A stretch of 61,554 nt of DNA from an uncultured Bacteroides sp. (GTDB lineage: Bacteria > Bacteroidota > Bacteroidia > Bacteroidales > Bacteroidaceae). The position numbers were made by a program, and so were the translations under genes. Location: the NCBI RefSeq assembly GCF_910585845.1, contig NZ_CAJUHF010000019.1, positions 1 through 61,554 of the forward strand, in the 5' to 3' direction. The notes under the pieces are model-generated. The model saw only the letters and a program-made list of their open reading frames with translations. It ran no database searches and had not been told where the DNA came from. Of this stretch, positions 61,553 to 61,554 are shown piece after piece; the first letter of the stretch is position 1, and each line of letters begins with the position of its first letter.

Positions 61553-61554
61553 AA

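Noticed and set aside
50060..61554. prophage
   Set aside because: No capsid, portal, terminase or lysis genes are seen. The remnants are of mobilizable-island type.

Overview
The window reads as chromosome from a gut Bacteroides (order Bacteroidales). The evidence is the repeated Bacteroides-type promoter signal (TTTG or TTG, 19-21 bases, TAnnTTTG), the gene families (DUF5113-type sensor, DUF6377 regulator, DUF4492-CydAB, DUF1460 amidase, type IX 'plug'-like protein, GH3/GH5 enzymes, an AmgK-RapZ fusion) and Bacteroides-style tyrosine recombinases. The species is not determined.

Layout. 1-833: no convincing gene, short periodic repeats. 834-5685: class A penicillin-binding protein, FolK, KdsB and a zinc-site-less M16 protein. 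5874-8082: MORN-repeat protein convergent with PRPP synthetase. 8206-14855: a very large two-module sensor, its response regulator and an AbgT transporter. 14955-15231: tRNA-Arg(UCU) and a candidate small RNA. 15326-22109 (minus strand): TolC-MacA-MacB efflux set followed by a LytS/LytTR two-component pair. 22782-25871: cytochrome bd oxidase. 25903-28827 (minus): plug-domain protein, MtgA, OmpA lipoprotein. 28935-30459: MATE remnant, truncated Crp-like protein, NUDIX protein. 31126-39272: a DUF6377 regulator upstream of GH3-GH5-GH3 beta-glucan-type enzymes with no SusC/D pair. 39545-45921 (minus): DUF1460 amidase, esterase, OPT transporter, DUF1573 protein, and a DUF4139 protein carrying a SusC-type insert. 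46439-49732: thioredoxin-fold lipoprotein without CXXC, and MurU plus AmgK-RapZ (cell-wall sugar recycling).

49960-61554 is different: AT-rich, accessory DNA lying directly behind a tRNA-Gly(CCC) gene. It begins with wreckage of a mobilizable element (an integrase N-terminus joined to a relaxase C-terminus, then a membrane coiled-coil protein). Next comes a frameshifted tyrosine DNA-invertase-like gene, and then a RiPP-type operon: a 55-residue Cys/Gly-rich precursor peptide, two SPASM radical SAM enzymes, a YcaO protein, a B12-type radical SAM enzyme, an M42 metallopeptidase, a calcineurin-like phosphoesterase and a small possible lipoprotein. No transporter is visible before the window ends.

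The region in front of the precursor is the most interesting DNA in the window. A perfect 20-base inverted repeat (53106-53125 and 53275-53294) bounds a 189-base segment that carries the likely -7 promoter box pointing at the precursor. This has the layout of a Bacteroides invertible promoter, and the invertase-like gene ends 22 bases before it. A hairpin with a T-run sits between precursor and maturation genes. I therefore propose a phase-variable peptide natural-product system, captured in the ON orientation and possibly locked there because the adjacent recombinase is frameshifted. This is inference from sequence layout.

A second, window-wide observation is that at least six intergenic regions carry imperfect tandem arrays with a 21-22 base period but unrelated unit sequences. 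Two of these belong to a ~120-base hairpin-headed element present in inverted copies 24 kb apart.
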